This document shows positions 44,662-53,165 of a stretch of DNA of 64,000 nt, piece after piece. Below the pieces are notes generated by a model. It did no database searches. It had not been told where the DNA came from and saw nothing but the letters and a program-made list of their open reading frames with translations. The stretch is from Candidatus Saccharimonadota bacterium (GTDB lineage Bacteria; Patescibacteriota; Saccharimonadia; Saccharimonadales; Saccharimonadaceae): contig QJZZ01000003.1 of the NCBI GenBank assembly GCA_003246575.1, positions 186,001-250,000 on the forward strand, written 5' to 3'. Position 1 is the first letter of the stretch; each line of letters starts with the position of its first letter. The translations under genes were made by a program, and so were the position numbers.

Positions 44662-45264
44662 ATGGAAGCAAGTTACCTTCAGCGCCATCAGTCACTCCGC
44701 GACGCTCTCAATTTTATTGGATTCGTGGTGCTTGTTCTGATCGGGACGCTTCTCATCAATACCTATCTGTTTCGTAGTTTCAATGTTGTTGGACCGAGTA
44801 TGGAAAAGACATTTTATACTGGCGACCGCCTTATCGTTAACCGTCTCGCCGTGACCTGGGCACACGTCCAAAACAAACCCTATGTCCCAGAGCGCGGACA
44901 GATCATCGTATTTGAAAACCCGCAGTATACTGTCGGCCAAGAAGAAAAATACATCGTCAAACGTGTCATCGCCTTCCCGGGTGAACGTGTCACCGTCAAG
45001 AACGGCGTGCTGATTGTATATAACGACCAAAATCCATCAGGGTTTGAACCGGACAAACTCGACACCCACGGCACACCAGGCTGGCCCACCAGTGGCGATG
45101 TCGACATGACGGTGCCCGAAGACACCATTTTTGTCGCCGGAGATCACCGTGAGGGCAACTATTCCTATGACTCACGCAGTGGCCTCGGCACTATTCCGTA
45201 TTACGACATCATCGGACCGGTCGCCTTCCGCATCTGGCCGCTCACGGCACTCGGCGCCTACTAA
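44662..45264 (+). CDS. lepB: Signal peptidase I
   Basis: The 200-residue enzyme has one N-terminal anchor helix (about 16-38), catalytic Ser in GPSMEKTF (about residue 48), general-base Lys in YIVKRVIAFPGE (about 95), and the conserved GDHREGNYSYDSR box near the C-terminus. It removes signal peptides from SecA-exported proteins. Its stop codon interlocks with that of convergent parB (CTAA). Confidence 0.97.
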   Translation: MEASYLQRHQSLRDALNFIGFVVLVLIGTLLINTYLFRSFNVVGPSMEKTFYTGDRLIVNRLAVTWAHVQNKPYVPERGQIIVFENPQYTVGQEEKYIVKRVIAFPGERVTVKNGVLIVYNDQNPSGFEPDKLDTHGTPGWPTSGDVDMTVPEDTIFVAGDHREGNYSYDSRSGLGTIPYYDIIGPVAFRIWPLTALGAY

Positions 45265-46136
45265 GAATCCGCGAGTAATTTCTGTATTCGTTTGAAGTCT
45301 TCTTCGTTTCGGAATGCTATCGAAATCGTTCCCGACCCACGCTTCGATGTCTTGATCGCAACCTTGGCATCAAACCGTTTATTGAGGGTTGTTGCGGCTT
45401 TTTTGTACAGAGGTGGCTGCGCTGCAACGACAGTTTCGCGAGTTGTATCATCTTTTTTGTACGCTGAAACCACTGATTCGATACGACGTGCGGACCAGTT
45501 CTCTTTGAGTATTTTTGGCAAAAGCTCTAGAGCAAATTCTTCATCAAGATTAACGAGTGGACGCGCCTGGCCTTCCGTGAGAAGCCCCTTTGAGAGTGCC
45601 TCTTTGATTGGCTTGGGCAGCCGCAGTAAGCGCATAGTGTTACTAATTGCACTCGAAGATTTACCTCCAACACGCGTGCCAATCTCGTCTATCGTCAGGT
45701 TGAATTGATCGCGCAACTTGAGGTATCCGGTTGCCGTTTCCATGATATTGAGCTGTTGACGCTGAAGGTTTTCAATCAAACTCAACTCAAGCTTGTGCTG
45801 ATCGCCAAGCGTACGCACGAGTGCAGGAATCTTGGTGAGCCCGGCAAGTTTCGAGGCACGCCAGCGACGCTCTCCAGCGACAATCCGATAGCCGCCAGCT
45901 GGGAGCGGCGTGAGAATAATCGGCTGGATAACACCATGCTCGCGAATCGATGCCGCCAGTTCATCAAGCGCTTCTTGATCGAACTGTTGACGCGGCTGGT
46001 CAGGATCGGCATGAATTTGGTCGATCGCTACGTTACGCAGATCACTTACCTTCTGGTCCTGCCCTGCAGTCGGGTCAAACGACTCATCGAGAAGATCACT
46101 CGGAATAAGTGAATCAAACCCTCGTCCTAATGCCAT
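45261..46136 (-). CDS. parB: Chromosome partitioning protein ParB
   Basis: The 291-residue CTP-dependent clamp has RGFDSLIP at its start, an N-terminal domain with IHADPDQPRQQFD and GERRWRAS, a helix-turn-helix around IDEIGTRVGGKSSSAISNTMRLL, and a C-terminal dimerisation domain. ATG 46136 gives the canonical MALGRG start and lies 5 nt after the parA stop; an upstream in-frame start at 46160 overlaps parA. I did not find a parS palindrome in the window. Confidence 0.96.
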   Translation of the reverse strand: MALGRGFDSLIPSDLLDESFDPTAGQDQKVSDLRNVAIDQIHADPDQPRQQFDQEALDELAASIREHGVIQPIILTPLPAGGYRIVAGERRWRASKLAGLTKIPALVRTLGDQHKLELSLIENLQRQQLNIMETATGYLKLRDQFNLTIDEIGTRVGGKSSSAISNTMRLLRLPKPIKEALSKGLLTEGQARPLVNLDEEFALELLPKILKENWSARRIESVVSAYKKDDTTRETVVAAQPPLYKKAATTLNKRFDAKVAIKTSKRGSGTISIAFRNEEDFKRIQKLLADS

Positions 46137-46140
46137 TTTT

Positions 46141-46902
46141 TTAGCCGACACGATCAACAACCTCCTTGGCTAGCCCCTTATATGCGCGCGCACCCTTTGA
46201 GAAACGATCATATACACCAATCGGCACACCGTGACTCGGCGCTTCAGCCAAGCGAATATTGCGTGGAATCGTGTGCTCGAATACCTTGCCTGGGAAGTGT
46301 TTTTTGATCTCTTCATAGACTTGATTGCTCAAACTCGTTCGCGTGTCCATCATCGTTGGCAAGACACCGATGAGATCAAGCGTCGGATTCATATTCTTGC
46401 GCACTAGCTTCATCGCCTCGAGAAGCTGCCCAAGGCCCTCCAGTGCATAAAACTCGGCCTGGACTGGCAACAATACGTAACGAGACGCGATGAGGGCATT
46501 CACTGTCAAAAGGCTAAGGCTTGGCGGGCAGTCGATGATAACGTATTCATACGAATACAGCTGTTCAATCGCTGTTCGCAGGCGCGTAAATCGTCGCTCA
46601 GCCTGAGCAATCTCAACTTCCGTATTCGCAAGCTGCTGCGTCGTGGGGGCCAATGAGAGATTCTTGTGGTCCGTATCAATAATACAGTCGGCCAGCGAAC
46701 GTTCTTCGCGAAGCACATCCACCATAGTACCCTTTAGCTCAGTCTTATCAATACCAAGCCCGCTCGTAGCATTTCCCTGTGGATCAAAGTCAATAAGCAG
46801 TGTAGGTTTGCCCATTTTCGCGAGGTAATACGCAAGATTGACGCTCGTCGTCGTCTTGCCGACACCACCTTTTTGATTGGTGACAGCTATCACTAATGGC
46901 AT
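46141..46902 (-). CDS. parA: Chromosome partitioning ATPase ParA (Soj)
   Basis: The 253-residue deviant-Walker ATPase has NQKGGVGKTTT at residues 9-19, DFDPQGNAT and IIDCPPSLSLLT. It segregates chromosomes with ParB. ATG 46902 gives the standard start; the in-frame codon at 46935 overlaps the -10 box. GAGAGGG lies about 12 nt before the ATG. Confidence 0.97.
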   Translation of the reverse strand: MPLVIAVTNQKGGVGKTTTSVNLAYYLAKMGKPTLLIDFDPQGNATSGLGIDKTELKGTMVDVLREERSLADCIIDTDHKNLSLAPTTQQLANTEVEIAQAERRFTRLRTAIEQLYSYEYVIIDCPPSLSLLTVNALIASRYVLLPVQAEFYALEGLGQLLEAMKLVRKNMNPTLDLIGVLPTMMDTRTSLSNQVYEEIKKHFPGKVFEHTIPRNIRLAEAPSHGVPIGVYDRFSKGARAYKGLAKEVVDRVG

Positions 46903-46933
46903 GTTGGTGTTTTCCCTCTCATTTCTGAGTTTC

Positions 46934-46939
46934 ATTATA
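46934..46939 (-). promoter_or_regulatory. Extended -10 box of parAB
   Basis: TGC-TATAAT on the minus strand, about 31 nt before the parA ATG. It predicts a leader of about 25 nt with a GAGAGGG ribosome site. Confidence 0.6.
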
Positions 46940-46977
46940 GCACGCTACCGACGAGGTTATGCTATTTCCCTGGCCCA

Positions 46978-47007
46978 CAAAAAAACGCTCCAGTACGGAG
47001 CGTTTTT
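46978..47007 (-). terminator. Rho-independent terminator of rplU
   Basis: An 11-bp stem (46981-46991 with 46997-47007), loop AGTAC, followed on the minus strand by seven or more T residues. It separates rplU from parAB. Confidence 0.92.
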
Positions 47008-47024
47008 CATAACGAAAATCGAAA

Positions 47025-47333
47025 TTACTTAGAGATGGTGCCGATTTCGATTTTTGAGTACTTCTGGCGGTGACCGTTTTCGGTGTGCACGCGCTTCTTT
47101 GACTTATAGCGGATCACGCGGATCTTATCGCCTTTTACAAGTGGCTCAAGTACTGTAGCTTTGATGCTGACACCCTTTACAGTAGGTGTACCGACAGTAG
47201 ATTTGTCACCGTCAATCAGCATGAGGGCGTCGAGTGTGAGCTCTTTTGTTCCTTCCGGGAGGAGGTCCACCAGGAGGGTCTCTTTTTCGCTGACGATATA
47301 TTGCTTACCGCCAACCTTAACGACTGCTTTCAT
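47025..47333 (-). CDS. rplU: 50S ribosomal protein L21
   Basis: The 102-residue protein has VVKVGGKQYIVSE at its start, LDALMLID, and IRVIRYKSKKRVHTENGHRQKYSKIEI at the C-terminus. ATG 47333 follows AAGGA; an in-frame ATG 15 nt upstream is less likely. Monocistronic and unlinked from rpmA. Confidence 0.97.
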   Translation of the reverse strand: MKAVVKVGGKQYIVSEKETLLVDLLPEGTKELTLDALMLIDGDKSTVGTPTVKGVSIKATVLEPLVKGDKIRVIRYKSKKRVHTENGHRQKYSKIEIGTISK

Positions 47334-47367
47334 AGCTTCCTTTTTCATTAGTTATTGAATCTAAGGT

Positions 47368-47396
47368 ATTGTAACAGATAAGACGATTCTATTCAA
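47368..47396 (-). promoter_or_regulatory. Promoter of rplU
   Basis: TTGAAT (47391-47396), 17-base spacer, TGT-TACAAT (47368-47373) on the minus strand. The -35 box lies within the last codons of galU. Confidence 0.75.
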
Positions 47397-48207
47397 GGCC
47401 ACAGATGACGTTGTTAGCATGAAGCCAGCCCTCGAGCGTGCCACCATCAATATACTGTCCCGTAGCCCGGTGAACCGTGATCGCGCCGCCATTCGCTACA
47501 AACTGATTGATAACATCAGTAATCTCGTACTCGCCGCGTAGCGGATTCGCCTCGACACGGACTGCAGCATCGATTGCTCGCTTCGGCAAAAGATACTTGC
47601 TAATATTTATCAGATTGCTTGGCGACTCACTCACAGACGGCTTCTCGACAATACTCTGATATTCACCGTTTTCACCCAGTTTTAGTACGCCGTACTGCGA
47701 TACCCTATCTGCAGGAACTTCAACGCCAATCATTGCCGCACCGTCAACCGATGCCGCCTCGATCAGACGCTTCGTCTCACTCGAACCGTCAGCATTATAG
47801 ATAAAGTCATCCCCCATCAAGACAACCGCCGACTCGCCCTCACTGATGTAGTCCGCAGCGAGACCAACCGGCACCGCCGTGCCGTACTTGCCGTGACTTG
47901 GCTGTACGACGAAATGCAGTTTCACTCCCTCGGGTGGCGCAACGAGTGCAAGCGCTTCAGTTTTTCCTTTCTTCTCGAGGTAATCATTGAGCTTGATATT
48001 GTCGCGGTAATAGTCCTCAACCTGAGAACTCCCCTCGCCAACAATAAAAATCAGCTCATTGATACCGGCAGCGATACAGTCCTGCACGACATAATCGATG
48101 AGCGGACGGTTGCCAATTGGTAGCATGCTCTTCTCGATAGTCTTGGTGATTGGAAGTCGACGGGTGCCCCATCCAGCGATGGGAATGATAGCTTTGGTTA
48201 CATTCAT
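47389..48207 (-). CDS. galU: UTP--glucose-1-phosphate uridylyltransferase
   Basis: The 272-residue nucleotidyltransferase has AIIPIAGWGTRRLPITKTIEKSMLPIGNRP (in segments), GKYGTAVPV and the GDDF metal/nucleotide site. It makes UDP-glucose for glycolipids or surface polymers. ATG 48207 gives the normal MNVTKAIIP start, 8 nt after a TACAAT box; the frame runs open to 48270 inside the upstream gene. Confidence 0.95.
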   Translation of the reverse strand: MNVTKAIIPIAGWGTRRLPITKTIEKSMLPIGNRPLIDYVVQDCIAAGINELIFIVGEGSSQVEDYYRDNIKLNDYLEKKGKTEALALVAPPEGVKLHFVVQPSHGKYGTAVPVGLAADYISEGESAVVLMGDDFIYNADGSSETKRLIEAASVDGAAMIGVEVPADRVSQYGVLKLGENGEYQSIVEKPSVSESPSNLINISKYLLPKRAIDAAVRVEANPLRGEYEITDVINQFVANGGAITVHRATGQYIDGGTLEGWLHANNVICGLE

Positions 48208-48215
48208 ATAGGTAT

Positions 48216-48221
48216 ATTGTA
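48216..48221 (-). promoter_or_regulatory. -10 box of galU
   Basis: TACAAT on the minus strand, 8 nt before the galU ATG, located just after the stop of the 48224-48469 gene. It predicts a leaderless transcript. Confidence 0.55.
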
Positions 48222-48223
48222 CG

Positions 48224-48469
48224 CTATTCTTCAGCGAAGTTGACCCAGTCAGGATCATTCTGCAGGTCACGCTCTACCGTCGTCCAGTAGCGCGAAAGCT
48301 CCTGTGTGTCAGGGGTAGGATCAAGCGTCCATACGTCATCACTATCCGCTGTATCGATATCATGAATCAGTTCATCATCTTCTGAGACAACGGGGCTCAT
48401 CGCGAGCCGATGCGTCGCAGTAGTGAGTGATGGAAGCGAAAAGCTATGGTGTTTTTTTATCTGTAGCAT
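48224..48469 (-). CDS. Hypothetical acidic small protein, 81 aa
   Basis: Unrecognised. A basic, His/Ser-rich N-terminus precedes a very acidic middle (EDDELIHDIDTADSDD), and the protein ends WVNFAEE. No membrane segment. The ATG at 48469 lies inside a 10-bp palindrome arm downstream of a TTGACT / TGC-TAATAT promoter-like pair. The specific control signal supports a real gene, but the function is unknown. Confidence 0.6.
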   Translation of the reverse strand: MLQIKKHHSFSLPSLTTATHRLAMSPVVSEDDELIHDIDTADSDDVWTLDPTPDTQELSRYWTTVERDLQNDPDWVNFAEE

Positions 48470-48499
48470 GTGTATGTTGTATTGAATTTACATACACAT
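48468..48499. promoter_or_regulatory. Perfect 10-bp inverted repeat at the start of the small acidic gene
   Basis: ATGTGTATGT (48468-48477) and ACATACACAT (48490-48499) form a perfect inverted repeat with a 12-bp spacer. The minus-strand start codon lies in the 48468 arm. The upstream arm directly follows a candidate -10 (TAATAT, with TGC before it) and TTGACT 18 bases further up. It could be a repressor operator or an RNA hairpin hiding the start codon. Confidence 0.65.
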
Positions 48500-48522
48500 A
48501 TTAGCATAAAAACTTTGAAAAG

Positions 48523-48894
48523 TCAATCCCGGCGCTCTAGTGCGTCCATCTGTTCGTGGCTCAGACCAAAATAGTGTGCGATCTCGTGCCACACGGTTCG
48601 CTTGACGCGCGAATAGAGCTCGTCATCATTTCGCGAGATAGCCAAAAGCGGCTGCTTGAAAATCGTAATCGTATCAGGCAGCAGCCCGCTTTCATATCCA
48701 CTTCGCTGTGTACGCGGCACGCCCTCAAACAATCCAAGAAGTAGCTGATCGCCACGCAGCTGTAGTTTCCTCGCCTGCTCGGTTGTCGGCAGGTCACTAA
48801 CGAGTATCGCCACGTGCTCAAGCGCCGCGATATGCTCCGGCGACAGCTCATCAATTGCGCGTCGAACTAATAACGTAAACTGTTCATCGGTCAT
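48523..48894 (-). CDS. Minimal zincin-type metallopeptidase family protein
   Basis: The 123-residue protein ends with HEIAHYFGLSHEQ, an HExxH zinc motif with a third His six residues later, characteristic of the small metallopeptidase-like family (zincin_1, formerly DUF1025). The N-terminal half is helical (ELSPEHIAALEHVAILV). Cytoplasmic. Substrate unknown. It begins 6 nt before the CAP-domain gene ends. Confidence 0.9.
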   Translation of the reverse strand: MTDEQFTLLVRRAIDELSPEHIAALEHVAILVSDLPTTEQARKLQLRGDQLLLGLFEGVPRTQRSGYESGLLPDTITIFKQPLLAISRNDDELYSRVKRTVWHEIAHYFGLSHEQMDALERRD

Positions 48895-48899
48895 ATAGC

Positions 48900-49820
48900 C
48901 TAGAGTTGCCCGCCACTAAAGAGCGCGACAGCAATAATCACAAAACTCGCTAACCCCACTGCTTTGCCGACCGTATGATGCTGATGCCACGCAGTCGTTT
49001 GGCGGACCTTATTGAGAGGCTTCTTTTGCCACATACGGAAGACACCGACATGCGTTGAGGCGAACGTCAAAGCAGCAACGGCGATCGCGAGTAAGGCTAG
49101 TAGAACCGACCCGAGAAGCATCGGATTCATTGCCTGAACGCTCAGCCCAACTCGAGACAAAAAGTTGATATCCGCGCCTGTTTGCGGACTGCTCGTAGAA
49201 GCACCAGCTACCGTTGTCGATGCCGGAGTAGCAAATAGCGCAACGATGATTGTCGTCGGCACGTCATCTAGCTGCCCATCAACTACCGCAAATCCCGCTT
49301 CGGTATAGTAGTCATGCATCATATTTTCACGATGTGCTGATGACGCCATCCAGGCGGCAACCGTCGCATCGGCGCTTGAAAAATTCTTCGCAAGGTTTTC
49401 ACCCGCATACATATAGCTATACTGCTGATCTTGAATCCATTTCCATGGCGTGACACCACTCGGGGAAGTGTGTGCCCAGTACTGATTTGCTAACATATCC
49501 TTGCCTTTCGCAAGTGCGGCATCAGCCAACACGGCACTATACGCCAACTCAGCACCTCCGGCGCGTGTACGTTCTGCATTCACGTCCTTCAGCAACGCAG
49601 CGGGAGTGATCTCAGGCTGTGCGCCAAGCACCGCTGTCTGCTGAGAGCTTGCTGCGAGCCACAACCCAGCCCCTGCCAGCAGCGCAATTGCACCGAGCCC
49701 AATGCCACTGATGAGGTGCGGACGATAATTATTGTGCGATCGCGGAACAATCACGTTGATGGCGTGATGAATCAGCTTAACAGCGTATGATTGTTTTTTG
49801 CGATTTTTTTTGTTTGGCAT
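48900..49820 (-). CDS. CAP-domain (SCP/PR1-like) membrane protein
   Basis: The 306-residue protein has a basic N-terminus and an anchor helix (about 38-60). A CAP domain (about 75-200) follows with VNAERTRAGGAELAYSAVLADAA, YWAHTSPSG, GENLAKNF and HRENMMHDYYTEAGFAVV. A Ser/Thr linker then contains SPQTGA, and two more helices lie near 230-255 and 285-303. CAP proteins are widespread secreted proteins of unclear activity. ATG 49820 is preferred to the in-frame GTG at 49835. TGG-TATAAT lies about 25 nt upstream. Confidence 0.9.
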   Translation of the reverse strand: MPNKKNRKKQSYAVKLIHHAINVIVPRSHNNYRPHLISGIGLGAIALLAGAGLWLAASSQQTAVLGAQPEITPAALLKDVNAERTRAGGAELAYSAVLADAALAKGKDMLANQYWAHTSPSGVTPWKWIQDQQYSYMYAGENLAKNFSSADATVAAWMASSAHRENMMHDYYTEAGFAVVDGQLDDVPTTIIVALFATPASTTVAGASTSSPQTGADINFLSRVGLSVQAMNPMLLGSVLLALLAIAVAALTFASTHVGVFRMWQKKPLNKVRQTTAWHQHHTVGKAVGLASFVIIAVALFSGGQL

Positions 49821-49850
49821 ACAGATAAAATCCACCGCAATTATACCAGA

Positions 49851-49880
49851 AAAAACCGAAGCGCGATAGGCTTCGGTTTT
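49851..49880 (-). terminator. Rho-independent terminator of the Ig-repeat protein gene
   Basis: AAAACCGAAGC (49852-49862) pairs with GCTTCGGTTTT (49870-49880) around a 7-nt loop, and the minus strand continues in T residues. It lies just downstream of the 49900 stop. Confidence 0.9.
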
Positions 49881-49899
49881 CCCTTTTCTCTTTTGCTAT

Positions 49900-52800
49900 T
49901 TATTTGCTCTGATCGTCTTCGTCATCTGCCATACGGCGGCGAATCCAGTAGATGATTGCGATGATAATTGCGATGATAAGCAACCACCAGTACCAGCAGA
50001 TACCCAGAATTCTCCAGCAATCCGTATCTTCATCGGTGGTTGTATCGGCAGCAGTCTCGCTTGCCATAACGTCAGATGATGAATTGGTGGTCTCATCTGC
50101 GAGCACTTCACCATCCTGCTGAGTTGTAGTTGTCGCAGCAGCGGTAGTGGTAGTTCCTCCGCCTGTGATGCCTGTCGCAGCGGCGGTAGTAGTGGTAGTT
50201 CCGCCACCAGTGGTGCCCGTCGTAGCAGGTGTCACCACTGCCAGAGACACAACGATTGGAGTCCGTGTTGCAACACCCACGTTACCTACACCATCTTGCG
50301 CTGATGCACTCGCAGTGTATGTTCCGGCGCTTACACCAGTGAAAGTTGCCGTCCAATTACCTGATGCATCAGGAGTGACAGTTTTTGTAATTCCAGCAAA
50401 TGTCACTTCGACAGGACCATTGACTGTAGGATCAACCGTTCCCTCTAGTGTGATTGTCGTACCCACGTACAGCGTGCCCGATGGCGCAGCAATCGTGAGT
50501 GTCGGACCAACCGTGTCAATCGTAAAGTCCCATCGCACCGTATTGCTGACGTGTCCAGCGAGGTCGATACTATTCACCTTCAGGTAGTACGCACCATCCG
50601 CAAGCGAAGTGATATCGAGTGAGCACCGGTAATCATAGCTAGCGAGCACTGGCGACAATATATCGTTGACGTAACTCTTCATGAATCCACTTGGCCCGTA
50701 GAGGTTCATGACGGCCCCCACAATACCCGAACCAGCATCAGTGGTTGTCGCATCGACAACCACAGGACCGGTTGCGAACGTTTGGTTGCTGGCAGTGTGA
50801 ACTACCGTGACTGGCCTCGTCGTATCAACGATGACGTCGTGATAGAGATACTTCCAATTGCCCGCGCCATCAAATGCCTGAACCTTGATGCGATAGTAGC
50901 CATCAGCAAGACCCGATACATCGAACGACCAGGCTGTAGTTCCAGTTGCTGCACCAGCAGCGATTGAAGCAACGTAACTGCCACCGATACCATCAATCTC
51001 GTTCACGGTGTACGCAACATGGTCAATGCCCGTTAGTGCATCGCTTGCTGTACCAGATACAGTGAATGATCCCGTTCCAAGCACCGCACCGCTAGCTGGC
51101 GTGTCGATAGCAACTGATGGCTTCGTGTGGTCGACAACGAAGTTACTTGATGAAGTAAATGACATATTGCCGGCCATATCTTTGGCGTTATACCGAATTG
51201 TGTATGTACCATCCGATAGCACCGCTGGCAATGTGCAGTTCAGAGTGTAGTCTGTTACCGCAAGATCTCGCTCAGAACAAGATTTGACGAGCGTTGAACC
51301 TTTATAAAGGTTGGCCGTCACAATATAGAGTGATGTATCGTCTTGTCCGCGAATCGAGTAGCCCGTCGGGTTGATAGCACCGCTGGCCGGCGAGAGCAAA
51401 TCAACCGTTGGACGTGTGGTGTCGAGCGTGAAAACATACGTCGTGACGTTTCCGGCGACATCATATACCTCTAGAGTGTTCACGCCTTCAACTGCGCCGA
51501 ATACGCCTGGGGTGACTCCGTTGAGATCGCTCCATTTGTTGTCCGTGAGGTCTTTCGTGACACCGTTGAGAATAACTTTGTCTACTTTGTATTCGTCATG
51601 CAGCTTGAAGCTCACCGTACTGTAGATACCATTGCTGCCAACAGATTCCGGCTTTACCGTTACATCAGGGCCCTTATCGTCGAGATAAAAGACGTATGGG
51701 CTTGATATGTTACCTGCTTGGTCAGTAACGGTAATGGTATTCATACCGTACACGCCACTTCGAGCGCCAACCTTAACACCGTTTGCGTCACTCCATGCGT
51801 TTGGCGTTACGCTATAGTCATGTCCATTAACGGTGTATTTGACTACAGCAATGTTGTCATGCAGTTTGAAGTCGGCGATACGGAATACGTTATTAGTGAA
51901 ACTACCAATAGAACTTGGCTTGATCGATATCGTTGGGATATTGTGATCAACCATGAAGCTGGCAGTGTGTGTGGTCGACAAGTTGCTAGAGGTGTCCTTG
52001 GCATTGTAGCGAATGCTGTAGGTGCCGTCCGCTAGACCCCCGGGAACCGCACAAACGAGAGTGTAATCTTGCACTCCGAGCGGATTCACCGAGCACGATT
52101 TAAGCAGACCGCTTGCGTCATAGAGGTTTGCCGTAACGAGCGCGAGCGCTGTTTCATCATGAGCGGTGACGGTGTATGTCGTTGGATTATACGAACCGGC
52201 TACTGGACTATCCAGCGTGATGGTTGGTTTCGTTGAGTCAACAACAGGAGCAGCATTGACCGTATACGTCCACACCTGACTCCATGGGCCGACAACGCTG
52301 CCAGCTGTCTTGAGCGCGGCTACGCGCCATTTGTATGTGCCCTGAGCAATATTCAAGAGATCGTGAGTCGTACCCGCACCATCGACAGTAGTGCTCGTAA
52401 CGAAGTTGTCTGTTGAATACTGCCAACGATATGTATCGGCACCCGTTACGGTATTCCATACGAAGTGAACCGAATCCCCTTCTGTGTATGTCGAGCCACT
52501 CGTTGGTGCTACTAGCACAGGAGCCGTCAGCGGCGCTGGGGCGGACACATGTGAGCTAAACGTAATCTCTTGCCCCTGTATTGCACTCGAATACGAGACC
52601 TGGTCGATAACCGTAGATCCACTCATAAGTGTGATCGTATCACCGGTGTTATTGAGCCCGAGTGCACTCACAGAAAAGCCTGTCGTACAGTACGCGTAGG
52701 AACTCGCCACGCTCAATGGACAAAGCGTTACACTTGCGCCCGAGGCGATTGTTCCGCCTGCACTGACGCCGTGATCGACACCGTCATTCAGTACCCAGCC

Positions 52801-53031
52801 ATCGATGTCGACAGCCATTGAACTCTGGTTCGTGAGTGTGACATATTCTGTCTCACCAGCTGCTGGATACGGCATTGCCGCCGCAACCCAAACGTCACTT
52901 GGCTGGCTTGCGGCAAATACTGCCGGCAAATTTAACATTAATATTGGCTGCACCACGAGTGCAGCTACCACAAACGCTAAACCCGAAAATCGAGCAATAG
53001 CGCGTAGTCTTACATATTTAGACCCTCGCAT
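49900..53031 (-). CDS. Giant surface protein: LTD-like, FnIII and Ig-like repeats with C-terminal membrane anchor
   Basis: The 1043-residue protein has a signal peptide (about 1-41, AVFAA) and an LTD-like beta domain (about 44-150, TEYVTLTNQSS and DIDGWVLND). An FnIII-like domain (about 168-258) follows, then bacterial Ig-like modules in an A-B-B-A order: A at about 267-364 and 538-636, B at about 365-452 and 453-537. Further Ig-like modules reach about 930. A Thr/Gly-rich spacer leads to a C-terminal anchor with CWRILGICWYWW, a hydrophobic helix, then RRR. It is probably a host- or surface-contact protein. AAGGGGG lies 12-18 nt before the ATG. Confidence 0.9.
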   Translation of the reverse strand: MRGSKYVRLRAIARFSGLAFVVAALVVQPILMLNLPAVFAASQPSDVWVAAAMPYPAAGETEYVTLTNQSSMAVDIDGWVLNDGVDHGVSAGGTIASGASVTLCPLSVASSYAYCTTGFSVSALGLNNTGDTITLMSGSTVIDQVSYSSAIQGQEITFSSHVSAPAPLTAPVLVAPTSGSTYTEGDSVHFVWNTVTGADTYRWQYSTDNFVTSTTVDGAGTTHDLLNIAQGTYKWRVAALKTAGSVVGPWSQVWTYTVNAAPVVDSTKPTITLDSPVAGSYNPTTYTVTAHDETALALVTANLYDASGLLKSCSVNPLGVQDYTLVCAVPGGLADGTYSIRYNAKDTSSNLSTTHTASFMVDHNIPTISIKPSSIGSFTNNVFRIADFKLHDNIAVVKYTVNGHDYSVTPNAWSDANGVKVGARSGVYGMNTITVTDQAGNISSPYVFYLDDKGPDVTVKPESVGSNGIYSTVSFKLHDEYKVDKVILNGVTKDLTDNKWSDLNGVTPGVFGAVEGVNTLEVYDVAGNVTTYVFTLDTTRPTVDLLSPASGAINPTGYSIRGQDDTSLYIVTANLYKGSTLVKSCSERDLAVTDYTLNCTLPAVLSDGTYTIRYNAKDMAGNMSFTSSSNFVVDHTKPSVAIDTPASGAVLGTGSFTVSGTASDALTGIDHVAYTVNEIDGIGGSYVASIAAGAATGTTAWSFDVSGLADGYYRIKVQAFDGAGNWKYLYHDVIVDTTRPVTVVHTASNQTFATGPVVVDATTTDAGSGIVGAVMNLYGPSGFMKSYVNDILSPVLASYDYRCSLDITSLADGAYYLKVNSIDLAGHVSNTVRWDFTIDTVGPTLTIAAPSGTLYVGTTITLEGTVDPTVNGPVEVTFAGITKTVTPDASGNWTATFTGVSAGTYTASASAQDGVGNVGVATRTPIVVSLAVVTPATTGTTGGGTTTTTAAATGITGGGTTTTAAATTTTQQDGEVLADETTNSSSDVMASETAADTTTDEDTDCWRILGICWYWWLLIIAIIIAIIYWIRRRMADDEDDQSK

Positions 53032-53130
53032 GGTCTGATACCCCCTTGTCTGGTCTCCACTCAGACGGTTAGTTCAGTGTACTCTTCAGTATACGCCCCT
53101 ATGTCAACCCCGCCAAACACAAGGGAGAAT

Positions 53131-53159
53131 TTGCCAAAAAAATGCACGAGCAGTATGCT
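53131..53159 (+). promoter_or_regulatory. Promoter of the ABC exporter operon
   Basis: TTGCCA (53131-53136), 17-base spacer, TATGCT (53154-53159), then 6 nt to ATG 53166. It fixes 53166 as the start, because the upstream in-frame ATG (53142) falls inside the promoter. Leaderless mRNA predicted. Confidence 0.6.
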
Positions 53160-53165
53160 GAAAGC

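Noticed and set aside
45261-46902. parS centromere near parAB
   Set aside because: I found no GTTTCAC-GTGAAAC-type palindrome in the surrounding sequence.
48900-49820. LPxTG-type sortase signal (SPQTGA) in the CAP-domain protein
   Set aside because: The motif begins with Ser rather than Leu, and two membrane helices plus a long cytoplasmic-like loop follow, unlike a terminal sorting signal.
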